A DNA stretch of 64,000 nt, taken from contig DAOPPX010000008.1 of assembly GCA_035358715.1 (NCBI GenBank), positions 8,557 through 72,556 of the forward strand, written 5' to 3'. The notes under the pieces are model-generated. The model ran no database searches. It saw only the letters and a program-made list of their open reading frames with translations, and was not told the DNA's origin. This DNA comes from UBA8199 sp035358715 (lineage in GTDB: Bacteria; Verrucomicrobiota; Verrucomicrobiia; Limisphaerales; UBA8199). This document shows positions 8,433 to 15,754 of the stretch, in pieces. A program made the translations under genes and the position numbers. Each line of letters starts with the position of its first letter. The stretch's first letter is position 1.

Positions 8433-9119
8433 TCATGTTTTAGTTTCAAGATACTCTTCCAATTTTCGGAGGAGTCTTCCTCTCTTCGTCTTAATGCTTT
8501 CTGGTGTCGTCCCCATCGAATCGGCAAGCCGCGCCAGGATGTCGTCGGGAATGTGGGCTTTGCCCGTCTTGAAGTCGTAGAAATTCATCGAGATGACCAG
8601 CATCTCGCTGTCGGCCTCGGGCAGTGTTTCAAGAAAAGTCCTGACGGCTGCTTTTTTGCTTTGAAGGGCGCGAAGGTCGAACCGTTCGGGAGCTTTTTCT
8701 GGCAGTTGAGCTTGAGCCTCGGCTTCTTCCTGTTCCTTTTGGGTGGGAGCTTCCTTTTTCCTCTCCGGCTTACGGAACTCCATCAGGAACTCGTTTTTGG
8801 CGATCTGGAAAAGCCAAGCCTGGATTTTTAGCCGCAGTTTGTCGGGCGACAAACCAGAGGGGGCATTGAACGAACCGGCCTTCTCAAACGCCTTTTCAAA
8901 GGTGCGCAGGACGAAGTCGTCTGGACTCCAGCCCAACGCTCGGAAGCCGTTCTTTTCCGCAAAGCCGATGAGCGTCGTCTGGTATCGGCGGAAGAATTCC
9001 GCCAAGGCGGCTTCCGCATCCTCACGGTTCTCATCCTTGAAAGTCATCCGAAGCAGCAGATCCAAATCATCCGCCGCTTGGGTGGCCTGTTCTTCAGCTA
9101 CAGTTGCGTTTTCTCGCAT
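8433..9119 (-). CDS. ECF-like RNA polymerase sigma-70 family factor
   Basis: The start is the ATG at 9119 (MRENATVAEEQ), with GAAAGGTG about 5 bases before it. The 228-residue protein has a region-2-like helix set (FFRRYQTTLIGFAEKNGF, and AWLFQIAKNEFLMEFRK, a typical sigma2 ending). After an acidic linker comes a region-4-like HTH (DDILARLADSMGTTPESIKT, then KRGRLLRKL). The layout fits a group 4 sigma factor. It heads a three-gene unit with the small acidic protein and ImmA-like peptidase, divergent from the ubiquitin-like operon. Paired inverted boxes at 9140-9218 are candidates for its own promoters. Assignment to a specific ECF group needs a profile search. Confidence 0.75.
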   Translation of the reverse strand: MRENATVAEEQATQAADDLDLLLRMTFKDENREDAEAALAEFFRRYQTTLIGFAEKNGFRALGWSPDDFVLRTFEKAFEKAGSFNAPSGLSPDKLRLKIQAWLFQIAKNEFLMEFRKPERKKEAPTQKEQEEAEAQAQLPEKAPERFDLRALQSKKAAVRTFLETLPEADSEMLVISMNFYDFKTGKAHIPDDILARLADSMGTTPESIKTKRGRLLRKLEEYLETKT

Positions 9120-9139
9120 AGGACACCTTTCTCTACCTG

Positions 9140-9218
9140 TAAATGCAGCTTGGTAACACCGGCCAGGCTTTGCACGGATGTCGGCATCCGCAGCCCCGTC
9201 GTTACCTACCCGCATTTA
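9140..9218. promoter_or_regulatory. Paired inverted 18-bp boxes in the divergent promoter gap
   Basis: The plus strand carries taaatgc-N5-ggtaac at 9140-9157. The minus strand carries the same taaatgc-N5-ggtaac at 9218-9201. The two boxes are therefore exact in 13 defined positions and in spacing, and are symmetric about 9179. The sigma factor starts at 9119 and the ubiquitin-like operon at 9256. The boxes could be two divergent promoters read by the neighbouring sigma factor, or half-sites of one operator. A small hairpin, ggatg-tcgg-catcc, lies between them. Confidence 0.5.
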
Positions 9219-9255
9219 GCTGGGTGGAGGCACAACCGCCTTCAGAAGGATAGAA

Positions 9256-10029
9256 ATGCCTATGGAAAAAGAACATTCAAAAACAGGAAACAGCGGACAG
9301 CTTCCGGCCAACCCTGAAGCTGTCGAAGTGGAGGAACTCGACGTAGAGGAATTCTCCAAGATGCACGGCGGCAAGCCGCCCAAAGCCAAGCGATACATCA
9401 TCCGCATTGACCGGGAAAAATACACCGTCAACGTGCCGGAAATGACGGGTCGCCAGATTTTGGAACTGGCGAAAAAGCTGCCGCCGGAGAACTGGCTCTT
9501 GAATCAAAAACTCAAGGGCGGTCGAGTCGTGGCCATCGGCCTCAACGATGTGGTGGACTTCAGCGCACCTGGCGTCGAACGATTCATTACTCTGCCGAAG
9601 GACCAAACGGAGGGACTCACGAATCCGAGACGTGAATTCCACCTCCCCGAGACGGATGTCGCCGGGCTTGATGACGGCGGCTTCCATTGGGAGACCGTGA
9701 AGGCCGGCAATGACGCAGGCTGGGTGTTGGTTCACGGGTATCGTGTGCCCAGCGGTTACAACGTCGAATCCGTTTCGGTAGCCGTCCAGATTCCTGGCGG
9801 CTACCCAACCGCTCAGTTGGACATGGCCTTTTTTCATCCGCCACTGAGCCGTAAAGATGGACGCGGTATTCCCAACACGGAGGCATCCGCTAACATTGAC
9901 GGGAAACGTTGGCAACGATGGTCGCGCCATTACACACCAGCCAACCCATGGATTCCTGGCGAATACAACGTGCTGACCCATTTGGTGCTGGTGAAGCATT
10001 GGCTGGAGCGTGAATTCCAACGCAACTGA
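9256..10029 (+). CDS. Ubiquitin-like (multiubiquitin-type) domain fused to a cysteine-free E2-like domain
   Basis: A ribosome site (AGAAGGA) precedes the ATG. Residues 1-44 are an acidic leader. Residues 45-114 form a beta-grasp fold with the multiubiquitin-family pattern (KRYIIRIDREKYTV...TGRQILEL...PGVERFITLP). Residues 127-252 match the prokaryotic E2 family E pattern (GWVLVHGYRVPSGYN, IPGGYP, WQRWSRHYTP). The 257 residues contain no cysteine, so the E2 part cannot form the usual thioester. No Gly-Gly tail closes the Ubl domain or the protein. It is followed 3 bases later by the JAB-E1 gene. The inference is that the protein is a modifier or scaffold whose Ubl may be freed or processed by the JAB domain. 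Confidence 0.85.
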   Translation: MPMEKEHSKTGNSGQLPANPEAVEVEELDVEEFSKMHGGKPPKAKRYIIRIDREKYTVNVPEMTGRQILELAKKLPPENWLLNQKLKGGRVVAIGLNDVVDFSAPGVERFITLPKDQTEGLTNPRREFHLPETDVAGLDDGGFHWETVKAGNDAGWVLVHGYRVPSGYNVESVSVAVQIPGGYPTAQLDMAFFHPPLSRKDGRGIPNTEASANIDGKRWQRWSRHYTPANPWIPGEYNVLTHLVLVKHWLEREFQRN

Positions 10030-10032
10030 ACG

Positions 10033-11415
10033 ATGAAGTCGTATCATCTGCGATTCACCTCGCAACAGGTCGAGGAACTGCACCGACACTTGTTTCCCGG
10101 TGATGGCAAGGAAGCGGTGGCACTCGCGTTGTGTGGACGCCGAGACGACAAATGCAGCCATATCCTATGTGTTCACAAACTGCTGCTTATCCCCTACGAC
10201 AAATGCCACGAGCGACATCCGTTGCGAGTGCAGTGGCCAACTGACATTGGCCGTCCGCTTTACGAGGAGGCGATGCAGAAGCACATGGCTGTGCTCAAGA
10301 TTCACAGCCATCCAGGTTATTATCGCCAATTCTCCGAGGTTGACGACTGTTCGGATGCGGAACTTTTCAGTTCATTACACGGATGGACCGACGATGGTAT
10401 GCCTCACGCCAGCGCCGTCATGCTCCCCAACAAGGAGATGTTTGCCCGAGTGATAACGGCGGATTTGCAGTTCGTGCCCGTGAATCGTATCGCGGTGGCA
10501 GGAGACGAAATCGCTTTTTTTGACTTTGCCCCATCACGCAAGGAAGTCGCCCCAAAAGACCTGAGAACTGCCCAGGCGTTCGGGGACAAAACCGTTGCGT
10601 TGCTCAATTCGCTTCGAGTGGGCGTGGTGGGGTGCTCCGGGACGGGAAGTTGGGTCGTCGAGCAACTCGCGCGGCTCGGTGTTGGGGAATTGGTTTTGGT
10701 TGATCCTGACATCATTGAGCACAAGAACCTCAATCGCATCGTTAACTCCACTCTGGAACAGGCCGAGAGCAAGACGCCCAAAGTCGAGGCTCTTGAATCG
10801 GCGATTAGCCGCATGGGAACATGCACGCAGGTCACACCCTTGGCCCAAAACGTCTTTAAGATGGACGTGCTCCAGAAGCTGGCGACGTGCGACGTGCTGT
10901 TTGGTTGCATGGATACCGTGGATGGTCGCGATGTTCTCAACCGACTGGCAACCTTCTACCTTATCCCCTATTGTGACTTAGGCGTTCGTCTGGACGCAGA
11001 TGGAGAGGGTGGCGTGAATGTGGTTTGCGGTTCAGTGCATTATCTGCTTCCCGGCGGATCAAGTTTGCTGTCCCGCCGCGTTTATGGCCCTGAAGCTTTG
11101 CGAGCCGCTTCGCTCCGCAGGACCAACCCGGAACAGTTCGCTGCGGAGGTGGATGAAGGCTACATCAAAGGTGTAAAGGTTGAGAGCCCGGCAGTGATTA
11201 GCGTCAATGGGCTCAGCGCTACGCTTGCCGTTGACAATCTGCTGGCGCGTATTCACCCATTTCGCATTGATCCCAACACCGAAATCCGTCACCAGTGGTT
11301 TGACCTTATCAACGGCATCTTCGGAAATGGCGACGGTGGCGAGCCGTGCCGCGTTCTCCAGCGTTACGTCGGACGCGGCGACATGGAACCCTTCTTGGAT
11401 TGCCTTTTCGGATGA
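10033..11415 (+). CDS. JAB (JAMM) deubiquitinase-like domain fused to E1/ThiF-type activating enzyme
   Basis: The N-terminal part carries a complete JAMM metalloprotease motif: Glu27, HSH at 91-93, Ser101 and Asp104, with exact H-x-H-x7-S-x2-D spacing. From about residue 195 it is an E1/ThiF adenylating domain: VGVVGCSGTGS nucleotide loop, ELVLVDPDIIEHKNLNR, and DVLFGCMDTVDGRDVLNRL. E1-like proteins of this type usually have a P-C-x-x-C segment after the second half of the domain. Here it reads PGGSSLLS (340-347), so the expected cysteines are serines. Candidate remaining thiols include C314, C332 and C439. Fused JAB-E1 proteins are known from prokaryotic ubiquitin-like operons. It is co-transcribed with the Ubl-E2 gene and overlaps the next gene by 4 bases. 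Confidence 0.88.
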   Translation: MKSYHLRFTSQQVEELHRHLFPGDGKEAVALALCGRRDDKCSHILCVHKLLLIPYDKCHERHPLRVQWPTDIGRPLYEEAMQKHMAVLKIHSHPGYYRQFSEVDDCSDAELFSSLHGWTDDGMPHASAVMLPNKEMFARVITADLQFVPVNRIAVAGDEIAFFDFAPSRKEVAPKDLRTAQAFGDKTVALLNSLRVGVVGCSGTGSWVVEQLARLGVGELVLVDPDIIEHKNLNRIVNSTLEQAESKTPKVEALESAISRMGTCTQVTPLAQNVFKMDVLQKLATCDVLFGCMDTVDGRDVLNRLATFYLIPYCDLGVRLDADGEGGVNVVCGSVHYLLPGGSSLLSRRVYGPEALRAASLRRTNPEQFAAEVDEGYIKGVKVESPAVISVNGLSATLAVDNLLARIHPFRIDPNTEIRHQWFDLINGIFGNGDGGEPCRVLQRYVGRGDMEPFLDCLFG

Positions 11416-11753
11416 TCATCAAACGGGTCATCCTCCTGCTGAAAGCAGCGTGGGCAAGGTTGCCCCTTGGTCGGCGTTGGCATGTGGAGCGGGTCAGTGA
11501 TGAGCCGGAGGTCGTGAAGCGGCGCACCGTGTATTTGGTTGGTGAATCCGAACTTTGGGTTGCAGTGTTCCAATGCCCGTGTGGGTGTGAGAAGAACATC
11601 TGGCTGAACTTGCTCAAGGAGCATCGGCCTCGATGGAGTGTCACCGTAAACCAGAATGGTCGCCCAACCGTATCGCCTTCAATCAATCGGCAAGTCGGAT
11701 GCCGCAGCCACTTCCTGTTGATGAATGGAAGAATTAAGTGGTGTTCACGATGA
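11412..11753 (+). CDS. DUF6527-like Cys-rich protein of the ubiquitin-like operon
   Basis: The ATG at 11412 overlaps the JAB-E1 stop (ATGA), which fixes the start and shows translational coupling. The 113 residues carry CPCGC (55-59), CRSHF (97-101) and a terminal WC (110-111), consistent with a small zinc-binding domain, plus the segment PSINRQVG. The pattern fits DUF6527, a family I know as a companion of multiubiquitin/E2/ThiF genes. Its biochemical role is unknown. A ligase-like or structural zinc function is a guess from position and cysteine spacing. Confidence 0.7.
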   Translation: MIIKRVILLLKAAWARLPLGRRWHVERVSDEPEVVKRRTVYLVGESELWVAVFQCPCGCEKNIWLNLLKEHRPRWSVTVNQNGRPTVSPSINRQVGCRSHFLLMNGRIKWCSR

Positions 11754-11815
11754 GGGTTTCCATCTGATTGCCACGCGAATGATCCATCCCAGAGCGGGCC
11801 GAAGTCACGCCTCGC

Positions 11816-12358
11816 TTAGTAGAAATAGCCCAAACTGCGAAGACTGGTGTGGTTTGGGTTTCCAACGACGATGTGATCGAGAACTTCGATTTTGAGAAGC
11901 TGGCCCGCTCGAATGAGGTCACGGGTGATTTTGATGTCGGCCTCCGATGGAGTCGGCTCACCGCTCGGATGATTGTGCGCGATGATGATTGCGGCGGCGC
12001 TTGCCATGATGGCTAAACGGAATACCTCCCTTGGATGACAGAGAATGGTATCCATCGTACCAATGGACACCAAGTAGTGACCTTTGATGCGTCGGCGGGT
12101 GTTAAGGATGAAAACCACCAGACATTCACATTCAGAATTGAAGTAAGGATGGGTCGCGATGTGCGTTCGCCAGTAGGCGGCTGCCTGATCCGGCGTCTCG
12201 CACTGTTGCATGGTGTCGGGCGTGGGACATTCCCGAAGTGATACGATTTTCCATTCCTGTGGTTGTGGTGGAAATGTGATTGGTTTGACGATCTTGTTCT
12301 CCGGCTGCGGAGCGACTGCGGGGCATCCTGTTGCGATGAGGTTTTTCGTTGTGTTCAT
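11816..12358 (-). CDS. radC: RadC-like JAB-domain protein (DUF2466), short form
   Basis: The start is the ATG at 12358 (MNTTKNLIATGC), 180 residues, because sequence further upstream is palindromic non-coding DNA. The RadC signature HNHPSGEPTPSEAD (HxH...S..D metal site) is complete. RadC-like proteins are JAMM-fold proteins common on plasmids, phages and integrative elements. The name comes from an old repair phenotype now ascribed to another gene, so a DNA-repair role should not be assumed. It converges on the DUF6527 gene with a 62-base gap and has no helix-hairpin-helix N-terminus, unlike chromosomal RadC. Confidence 0.8.
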   Translation of the reverse strand: MNTTKNLIATGCPAVAPQPENKIVKPITFPPQPQEWKIVSLRECPTPDTMQQCETPDQAAAYWRTHIATHPYFNSECECLVVFILNTRRRIKGHYLVSIGTMDTILCHPREVFRLAIMASAAAIIIAHNHPSGEPTPSEADIKITRDLIRAGQLLKIEVLDHIVVGNPNHTSLRSLGYFY

Positions 12359-12363
12359 GTTTT

Positions 12364-12560
12364 GCGTTTCGTTCTGAAGGAGCGGGACTGCTCTCTTCAC
12401 CTGCCCCGAGAGAGCAGCCCCGCTCCTGGCGAAACGCACCCGCCTGTGCCCGCGCCGCCGGGCGGCGGAGCATCAGCAACGGAGTGACAGAGGGCGGAAA
12501 AATGTTTCGACCGCTGGCGCGAGGTTGCGCGGAGCAACCAGAGGCGCGGGCACAGGCGGG
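12364..12560. repeat. Nested inverted repeats upstream of radC
   Basis: Two structures lie head to tail. In the first, gcgtttcg (12364-12371) pairs with cgaaacgc (12430-12437) and encloses ggagcggg-a-ctgctctc, which pairs with gagagcag-c-cccgctcc (12379-12426), a stem with one mismatch. In the second, cccgcctgtgcccgcgcc (12439-12456) is repeated in inverse at 12543-12560 without a mismatch and encloses smaller hairpins (gttgc-gcgga-gcaac). This is the densest palindromic stretch of the element and lies at its likely edge. Candidate roles are attachment site, transfer or replication origin, or structured RNA. Confidence 0.6.
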
Positions 12561-13693
12561 ATGAACACGACGGATTACCTCATCGGCGGATGCGTGGTAT
12601 GCGCTGCATCCTCTTCGACGAATCTGACACTCTGACCATCACTGAAGCGATGTTGCGAGTTTGCGGACGCATCTTGCAGGCTTGCCCTGATCTCACGTGG
12701 TTTCGGAGTGTTTTAGCTCCCAGCAGAAGTGCCAGCAAAAGTGCCAGCAACGCTTCATTGAACGGGTTGTTGCCTGGTTATTGGCGAGTAATCCAGGAGT
12801 AATCGGCGACTTGACGAAACGCTTAAAAACAGGCCATTTTACAGGTGATTTCGCTGCCTGTCAGGCGATGGGTCTGAGATTGCGGGAGTTGCGATTGGGC
12901 GAGGTGCTGGGACCACCAACACCATTTTCTGTCCGATTCCGACCCTCGCCTCCATCATTCGCTTTGGCGGGGAGCTGCGGCGCGTCCTTCTTCCCCTGCG
13001 ACGCCTCGGTCCGCTATTCCCCAAGCTCCAGCCTATGCGCGAGGCGCGCCGGGCCACCGAGTTCCGACGCGCTTGCCGCCGGCTCGACATCTCCGGCATC
13101 AGGTCCAGCAGGCGCCAGCTCTTGTTGCTCTTGCTCGTGCCGCCCAGGATCAGCTTGCACCCGCAGTGCACGATGCCCTCCACCACCTGCGGCGGCGCGG
13201 CTGAGGTGAGACCTTCCGAACTGCCGGCTCGCGCCTTGCCACCCCGAACCCCTCACCCGCCCCAAGGGCCCCCAGTGGCAAGCGGTGGGCACCGTAGCAC
13301 CTGGCTGGCTCCTCCGTTGCTCCTCCGTTCCTCCTCCGTTCCACCTCCCACTGCCAGTCGGAGGAGGGACGGAGGTGGAACGGAGGAGGAACGGAGGAGC
13401 CAGCCAGGTGCTACGGGGGGTTGAGCGTGGGGGCTTGGCGCAGGCGCTGCACATTCGCCAAGCGCCAGCCGTTACAGAGCACGGCCAGGACAAAGCTGGT
13501 TAGCATGTCATACACCGGGGCGGCTGGCGCCGCTGGGTGACTGGTGCGCGGTTTTTGGAGGTCCGGCCTGGGAATTGGCCAATCAGAGCGGGGGCCGCTT
13601 TGAGGGGGGCTATCTTGCTTTGGGGGTATTGCCTCGCGCGTGGGCTGGGGGGTATTGGCTTTTGGCGCTGGCGCGGGGGCGAGGTACAGAAGA
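12561..13693. other. Gene-poor, repeat-bearing gap between the mobile element and the next gene
   Basis: No frame here looks coding. Open frames on both strands are Arg/Ser/Pro-rich and lack recognisable domains. A minus-strand frame around 13186-13010 has a brief protein-like stretch (HCGCKLILGGTSKSNKSWRL) but degenerates into basic low-complexity sequence and may be a gene remnant. Two tandem copies of an 11-base unit (aagtgccagca) lie at about 12727-12750. A long inverted repeat is listed separately. The base pattern changes across this gap, consistent with an element boundary. Confidence 0.5.
13294..13414. repeat. Long inverted repeat with about 44-bp arms
   Basis: The left arm begins gtagcacctggctggctcct at 13294 and ends about 13348. 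The right arm 13371-13414 is its inverse and ends ...gccaggtgctac. The left arm holds one extra copy of an 11-base tccgtt-type unit; otherwise the arms agree. Between them is a 22-base loop. It carries no gene and resembles a miniature palindromic element. Confidence 0.7.
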
Positions 13694-13722
13694 AGGGCCG
13701 GGTGGTTAGACCCGGCCCTTTG
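13693..13722 (-). terminator. Terminator hairpin after the secreted Ig-like protein gene
   Basis: The inverted repeat gggccgggt / acccggccc has a 6-base loop and is flanked by AAG / CTT that extend the stem. It lies about 30 bases past the stop of the minus-strand gene ending at 13751. On the minus strand it is followed by ttcttctg, a weak pyrimidine run. Confidence 0.6.
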
Positions 13723-13750
13723 AAGTGTTCTTAGTTATTGAAGCCGCGGG

Positions 13751-15754
13751 CTACTTGCTCTCGACTTTGTAGAAGCCGGGACCCGGGACGGCGAACGTGC
13801 CAGGGGTGGCGGCGTTGGTGGCGACAGGCGACCACGAGGCGGGCACAATGGCGGCCGATTGGAGCAGCACGAACTCCGCGCCGGCACCACCGCTGTAAGC
13901 AATAGTGCTGGCGGTGATACTGTCAATCGTCACCGATTCAACCTGCGGCACATTAACCGTGAGCACAGCGGGCGAGCTTTCGATGGCTTCGCAAGCGGCG
14001 TTGTCAACCGTAACCGTGTAGGTTCCGGCATCGCTGGCTTGCACGGAGCCGATGGTGAAGCTGCTGCTGTCCGTGCCGACCGGGTTGCCGTCCTTCTTCC
14101 ACTGGTAGGTGAAGGGGCCGACGCCGGTGGCGACGACGCTGAACGTGGCGCTCTCGCCCGGATCCTTGGTCTGGCTCGGCACGGCGCCGACGCCCAGCTT
14201 GCCAGCGGTTTCGCCCACCGGCAGGACCAGCAAGCGCACGGTTACCGGCTTGCTCATGTCCAGTTGCGGATAGGTCGCGCCGTTGGCACGGCTGGCCAGG
14301 ACGCGCGCCCAGCGAATGGTGTCGGTGGTCTTCCACTGCCACCGGATGCGGCACGAATTGGTGCCTTCGTAGGCATTGGCCTGGCTGACCACAGCGGAAT
14401 TGGGCGCGCCGAGGTAGGTGACTCCGGGACCGGGCATGGTGGCCACGTTGGGCGTGGTGAACATCACGCCGTCACCGGCATTCCAACCTTCGAAGTTCTC
14501 GATCACCGTGTCGCCATTCTTGATCAGGTCCACGTAGATCTCATAGGGGCCGGAATCGGGAGTGGTCGTGTTAATCGCGAACGAGAGGGCCTCGAGCAGA
14601 CAATACGGATTGGCCGAGGTGTAATCGGTATTCGCCTGCCATTGGCGTTTCGGGTCGGTAGCGAAGTCGAATGTGATGGTCTGCCAGCATGAGCCGGGGA
14701 CCAGCGCAGCGCCGCCGACGGGGGCCGTTGCAGAACTGCCCACCAGACCGGTGCATTTGACATGGAACTGTGCTGTGGCTGCGCCGGACGTATCCGCCCC
14801 GGCTGGGCCGGTCAGGGCGGACTGCTCACCGCACGACAGCACGACGGTGATCTCAGTATTGGCGCCGCTGCCCACGGGCGGGCCGTCCGTAGGCATCGGG
14901 GAGGTGCAGAATCCGGCGGGTGCAGCACTTGGCTTCTTCTGGGTCGCCTTGATGATGTTATCCTTGACGAGGGCGCTGTTCACCGGAACGTCCAGGGCGC
15001 CGGCAGCGAAGCCCGCGGCATAGTTCGTCTGGCCGATTTCAACGTCGTTGGCATAAATCGTGACGTTGGTCGCGCCCGCGGTGACTCCAGTCACAGGGAC
15101 ATACATATTGCCAGCCGCGAGCGGGCCGGTGACAACTACGTCGCCTACGACACCGTCGCACAGGTCAACATAGGTGAACTTGAAGGCGTCAATGTAGAGC
15201 CGGTTACCGGTGTTGTTGACGGTGCCGCCGGTCACGATGAAATAGATGAGCGGGTCACTGATGCCCGGCTGGTTGGTGATGTAGCCCATCGTCTGCCACG
15301 TATCGCCGCCGTAACCTCGCTGGAAAACCGGGGAGTTGGTGCAGGAGGCCGAGACCGTGCCCAGCTCGGACCAGGCGGTGACCGTGACGTCAGGGGTGCA
15401 ACTGGAGGTAGCAGTATGGGCAACTTCAATGCGGTAAACGCCGCCAGCGTTCTCGATGGCCAGAGCGGGCAAAACGCTCCAGTTCACCGTGCCGGCCCAG
15501 CCGTAGGTGCATTTGGTGCGGGTGGGCACGCCGGGGGCGCCGCTGACCGAGGTAGAGCCGTAGGTCGAGACGGTGCAACCGAGCGCTAGAGGGTCGTAAC
15601 AGACGGGGTCGCATGTGGTTAGAACGCTACCGGTATAGGTAGTGACATAGACGGTATCAGCGCGCAGGGGCATAACTGCCAGCGTGCCGAAGGCGAGAAG
15701 AGCCAGCGCTGCATGGCGCAACCCGGCCCAGCGTGGGGATTTGGATTTGTACAT
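13751..15754 (-). CDS. Large secreted protein with Ig-like domain
   Basis: I place the start at ATG 15754 (MYKSKSPRWAGLRH). The frame further upstream begins with TTG in AT-rich leader DNA. Residues 1 to about 32 form a signal peptide (LALLAFGTLAVMPLRA). The 667-residue mature protein is Thr/Gly/Ala/Val-rich with scattered cysteines. Near the C-terminus is an Ig-like domain (ATFSVVATGVGPFTYQWKKD, then SDAGTYTVTV), followed by a module ending in GPGFYKVESK, a C-terminal form common in secreted Verrucomicrobial proteins. It is probably exported and perhaps surface-attached. Its role is unknown. Confidence 0.75.
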   Translation of the reverse strand: MYKSKSPRWAGLRHAALALLAFGTLAVMPLRADTVYVTTYTGSVLTTCDPVCYDPLALGCTVSTYGSTSVSGAPGVPTRTKCTYGWAGTVNWSVLPALAIENAGGVYRIEVAHTATSSCTPDVTVTAWSELGTVSASCTNSPVFQRGYGGDTWQTMGYITNQPGISDPLIYFIVTGGTVNNTGNRLYIDAFKFTYVDLCDGVVGDVVVTGPLAAGNMYVPVTGVTAGATNVTIYANDVEIGQTNYAAGFAAGALDVPVNSALVKDNIIKATQKKPSAAPAGFCTSPMPTDGPPVGSGANTEITVVLSCGEQSALTGPAGADTSGAATAQFHVKCTGLVGSSATAPVGGAALVPGSCWQTITFDFATDPKRQWQANTDYTSANPYCLLEALSFAINTTTPDSGPYEIYVDLIKNGDTVIENFEGWNAGDGVMFTTPNVATMPGPGVTYLGAPNSAVVSQANAYEGTNSCRIRWQWKTTDTIRWARVLASRANGATYPQLDMSKPVTVRLLVLPVGETAGKLGVGAVPSQTKDPGESATFSVVATGVGPFTYQWKKDGNPVGTDSSSFTIGSVQASDAGTYTVTVDNAACEAIESSPAVLTVNVPQVESVTIDSITASTIAYSGGAGAEFVLLQSAAIVPASWSPVATNAATPGTFAVPGPGFYKVESK

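Noticed and set aside
12839..13186. Minus-strand frame with HCGCKLILGGTSKSNKSWRL
   Set aside because: Only a short protein-like piece, then basic low-complexity; possibly a decayed gene but not supported.
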